Of a stretch of 45,097 nt of DNA, positions 43,061 to 45,097 are shown piece by piece. The position numbers and the translations under genes were made by a program. Position 1 is the first letter of the stretch, and each line of letters starts with the position of its first letter. This DNA is from Candidatus Scybalocola faecavium. GTDB lineage: Bacteria; Bacillota; Clostridia; Lachnospirales; Lachnospiraceae. Location: NCBI GenBank assembly GCA_018713145.1, contig DVFP01000003.1, positions 1 to 45,097 of the forward strand, read 5' to 3'. Under the pieces are notes generated by a model. That model saw nothing but the letters and a program-made list of their open reading frames with translations, had not been told where the DNA came from and searched no databases.

Positions 43061-43113
43061 TTTCTATCACTTCCCGAAATATTTGTCATCCTTCAGCCAA
43101 CTAAACAGTACGG

Positions 43114-44034
43114 TCACGGCAGTATATGGCCCGCAGCCAGATACAGCTTATACCAGTCCTCCCGGCTAAGGGTCACATCCGCGCCCTGGCAGATCTGGGC
43201 CATACGCCCGGTCTTTGTGGTCCCGGCAATAAGCTGCATATGTGCCGGATGGCGCAGGATCCAGGCAGATGCCACCCCGGTAGGTGTTATGTTATACTTC
43301 TGAGCCATTTCCGAAAGTACCTGATTCAGCTCGGGGAATTTGTCACTGCCGATAAATGTTCCTTCAAACATGCCATACTGGAAGGGAGACCAGGTCTGGA
43401 TCGTAATGTCGTTTAAACGGCAGAAATCCAGCACGCCTCCGTCACAGTCCGCTGCCCCCGGGGTTGTCATATTAACCTCCATCCCCCGGCTGACCATGCC
43501 CCCATGAGCCAGGCTAAACTGAAGCTGATCCACAAGGATCTCCTGCTTTACATACTTTTTTAAAAGAAGGATCTGCCCCGGATTATGGTTGGAGACGCCA
43601 AAATAGCGCACTTTTCCCTGAGCCTGGAGCTGATCAAACGCTTCGGCAACTTCCTCCGGCTCCCCAAGGGCATCGGGTCGGTGAAGCACCAGAACATCCA
43701 GATAGTCAGTTCCCAGACGTTTTAAGATCCCATCTACACTGGAAAGGATATGGGCTTTGGAAAAATCATACATTTTCCCGGGGACAATGGCGCACTTGGA
43801 CTGGAGCACCATCTTCTCCCGAAGCCCGGGATTATTTTTTAATACTTTTCCAAACCGGGCTTCACAGTCCCCTCTTCCGTAAATATCCGCATGGTCAAAA
43901 AAATTCACGCCCAGATCCATAACGCCTTTGACAAAAGCATCTGCCTCATTTTCATCCAGGCTGCTAAAGCGCATACATCCAAGGCCAACGGTAGATACCT
44001 TAAGGTCGCTTTTTCCCAAAGTTATGTATTTCAT
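43114..44034 (-). CDS. aldo-keto reductase (YdhF-like)
   Basis: The 306-residue TIM-barrel NADPH oxidoreductase shows the AKR tetrad: Asp and Tyr in FFDHADIYGRG (about 46-56), Lys in LQSKCAIV (about 79-86), and His in LVLHRPDALG (about 116-125). The cofactor end is GTTKTGRMAQI. It reduces aldehydes or ketones; substrate unknown. It starts MKYITLGKSDLKVSTVGLG. ATG 44032-44034 is chosen because GGAGG lies 9 bases upstream; the in-frame ATG at 44038-44040 is only 3 bases from that site. A strong hairpin (44057-44082) lies immediately upstream. Confidence 0.92.
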   Translation of the reverse strand: MKYITLGKSDLKVSTVGLGCMRFSSLDENEADAFVKGVMDLGVNFFDHADIYGRGDCEARFGKVLKNNPGLREKMVLQSKCAIVPGKMYDFSKAHILSSVDGILKRLGTDYLDVLVLHRPDALGEPEEVAEAFDQLQAQGKVRYFGVSNHNPGQILLLKKYVKQEILVDQLQFSLAHGGMVSRGMEVNMTTPGAADCDGGVLDFCRLNDITIQTWSPFQYGMFEGTFIGSDKFPELNQVLSEMAQKYNITPTGVASAWILRHPAHMQLIAGTTKTGRMAQICQGADVTLSREDWYKLYLAAGHILP

Positions 44035-44056
44035 CTGCATCAACCTCCATCATATC

Positions 44057-44082
44057 ATAATAGCCGCTTACGCGGCTATTAT
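44057..44082 (-). promoter_or_regulatory. 11-bp inverted repeat before the aldo-keto reductase
   Basis: ATAATAGCCGC and GCGGCTATTAT are perfect complements around TTAC. The repeat ends about 10 bp before the GGAGG ribosome-binding site, so it is either a repressor operator or an mRNA hairpin. No adjacent regulator gene is seen. Confidence 0.55.
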
Positions 44083-44465
44083 ACCATGTGTCAGGGCAGA
44101 TGAACAGAGAAAAAAGGTGAGGCGGGCAGGATTTTTGCTGTGGTACCGTAATCTCTGAATGATCATTTTTTTCCTTTCTTTTTGCATGCATATTCCTATA
44201 GTTTCGCGAATCGAAAAATTTTTAGCCCTGATTTAGCCCTGATCTGCAAACCTGCTGCTTTTTTTGCATAAAGTCAGGACCACCCGTAAAACGGGTGGCT
44301 TGTCCTAGGGCTATAAGCCCTTGCTACTAGGCCAGCGTCTCAAGGCGCTGGCTTTCTCTTTATGCTATGAGAAGTATGTTTTCTCATACTTCTCACAGCT
44401 CCGTTCAAGCCATATTGCTTTTGACTCGTCGCTGCTCCTAAAGGAGCATTTGTACTACTTAACCT

Positions 44466-44921
44466 TTAACCCTTAAAAGGGTCTTCATATTCCTTGACAC
44501 TTAATTTATCCATCATAATATCATGTTTTTCCTGTTCCTGGATATATTTCTTTATGGTTGCCTCATTCAGCCCTACTGTGCTCACATAATATCCTTCGGC
44601 CCAGAAATGACGGTTCCCAAATTTATATTTTAAATTTGCGTGTCTGTCAAATATCATAAGCGCACTTTTCCCTTTCAAATATCCCATAAATGATGATACA
44701 CTTATTTTCGGCGGAATACTGACCAGCATATGAATATGATCTGGCATAAGGTGTCCTTCGATAATTTCTACTCCCTTATAGGAACATAACTGCTTTATAA
44801 TATCTCTTATATCTGCTTTGTATTGATTATAGATAATTTTTCGTCTATACTTTGGAGTGAAGACGATATGATACTTACACATCCATTTTGTATGTGAAAG
44901 TGCATTTTCTTTCTTCGCCAT
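44466..44921 (-). CDS. tnpA: IS200/IS605-family single-strand transposase TnpA
   Basis: The 151-residue HUH-Y1 transposase excises and inserts single-stranded DNA. The HUH pair is in MPDHIHMLVSIPP (His-Ile-His, about residues 60-72), and the catalytic tyrosine in NEATIKKYIQEQEKH near the C-terminus. The N-terminal strand KWMCKYHIVFTPKYRRKI is characteristic. Length is normal for an active IS200 transposase and no frameshift is seen. AAAGGAAAGG precedes the ATG by 5 bases but is locked in a long leader hairpin. Confidence 0.95.
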   Translation of the reverse strand: MAKKENALSHTKWMCKYHIVFTPKYRRKIIYNQYKADIRDIIKQLCSYKGVEIIEGHLMPDHIHMLVSIPPKISVSSFMGYLKGKSALMIFDRHANLKYKFGNRHFWAEGYYVSTVGLNEATIKKYIQEQEKHDIMMDKLSVKEYEDPFKG

Positions 44922-44981
44922 AATTACCTTTCCTTTCTACAATATAGCCTGAACAACTTTATTGTAGCAGGAAAGGTAATT
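44922..44981 (-). promoter_or_regulatory. leader hairpin sequestering the tnpA ribosome-binding site
   Basis: AATTACCTTTCC (44922-44933) is fully complementary to GGAAAGGTAATT (44970-44981). An inner stem CTACAAT/ATTGTAG (44937-44943 with 44961-44967) closes the loop. On the minus-strand mRNA the 3' arm is the GGAAAGG ribosome-binding site next to the tnpA ATG, so folding should block translation, as known for IS200. Confidence 0.85.
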
Positions 44982-45028
44982 TTTGTGTATAACCTCTGTT
45001 GCGCACCCGCATAGCGGGTGGTTGTATG

Positions 45029-45078
45029 TTTTGCCAATTTCCATTTTTCAGATCAATGAAAAACTCCAATTGGCAAAA
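45029..45078. terminator. long imperfect hairpin next to the IS left end
   Basis: TTTTGCCAATT (45029-45039) pairs with AATTGGCAAAA (45068-45078), and TTTTTCA (45044-45050) with TGAAAAA (45057-45063), with a 4-base mismatch between. It looks like a bidirectional terminator or palindromic target of the IS. Nothing else is visible to the window end. Confidence 0.5.
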
Positions 45079-45097
45079 CAGACTAAAGTCCATAATA

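Larger units (their letters stand above)
44275..45024 (-). mobile_element. IS200-type insertion sequence (tnpA only)
   Basis: A tnpA gene lies between subterminal hairpins that resemble one another: CCACCCG-N5-CGGGTGG (44280-44298, right end) and CACCCGC-ATA-GCGGGTG (45004-45020, left end). No terminal inverted repeats or target duplications are expected for this family. No tnpB is present. Exact ends cannot be fixed without an empty site. The 165 bases between tnpA and the right-end hairpin contain at least four more hairpins (44304-44331, 44331-44352, 44368-44395, 44434-44447). Confidence 0.85.

Overview
The window reads as a chromosomal segment of a low-to-mid G+C Firmicute of the class Clostridia, most likely family Lachnospiraceae (Blautia/Dorea/Coprococcus type). 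This rests on gene content and order: coaX-dusB-greA-lysS, murB-rapZ-whiA-crh-like beside dnaE-pfkA, and uvrC-hprK-glucokinase. Strong AGGAGG ribosome-binding sites also fit. It is inference from familiarity, not from a database search. Nearly all chromosomal genes lie on the minus strand; the only plus-strand gene outside the mobile region is the alpha-fucosidase at 37632.

Positions 1 to about 7.14 kb are the right-hand part of an integrative (ICE-like) element. It holds a ParA ATPase, a ParB cut off after about 53 residues, and an ImmA/IrrE-type protease gene whose 3' end is fused to that parB remnant. Next come an unannotated hairpin-rich stretch (1514-1800) and a cargo of a nucleoside phosphorylase and an ANT(6)-family aminoglycoside adenylyltransferase. 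A five-repeat zinc-ribbon protein with a nuclease-like C-terminus, a PAP2-like membrane protein and a membrane-anchored XRE regulator follow. It ends in integrase arm-type repeats directly behind lysS.

7.1-12 kb is one leftward run: a small conserved gene, coaX, dusB, greA, lysS. 12-16.6 kb holds argF with an ARG-box-like operator, a stomatin/NfeD pair, an rRNA methyltransferase and pfkA. 16.7-24.7 kb holds dnaE, a thioesterase, the cell-wall/carbon-control group (crh-like, whiA, rapZ, murB) and an HD phosphohydrolase. 24.8-32.5 kb holds a PIN-PhoH ATPase with polyphosphate kinase, then glucokinase, HPr kinase and uvrC. HPr kinase, the Crh-like protein, glucokinase and PfkA together form much of a Firmicute catabolite-control and glycolysis-entry set. 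32.6-44 kb holds ftsH, an lspA-like gene with iclR and xdhC, the divergent fucosidase, carB, a second greA-family gene and an aldo-keto reductase. An IS200-type tnpA-only insertion sequence sits at 44.28-45.02 kb.

The most unusual signal is a family of about 52-bp repeats placed exactly between Shine-Dalgarno-like motifs, immediately before the start codons of coaX (2 copies), carB (3 copies) and ftsH (1 diverged copy). Each unit, read on the coding strand, has a GGAGGAAA motif, two short hairpins and another GGAGGAAA motif. The gene-proximal unit at all three loci contains a two-codon ORF (AUG-NNN-UGA). The second hairpin changes on both arms between loci. It looks like a mobile or duplicating 5'-leader module that regenerates the ribosome-binding site.
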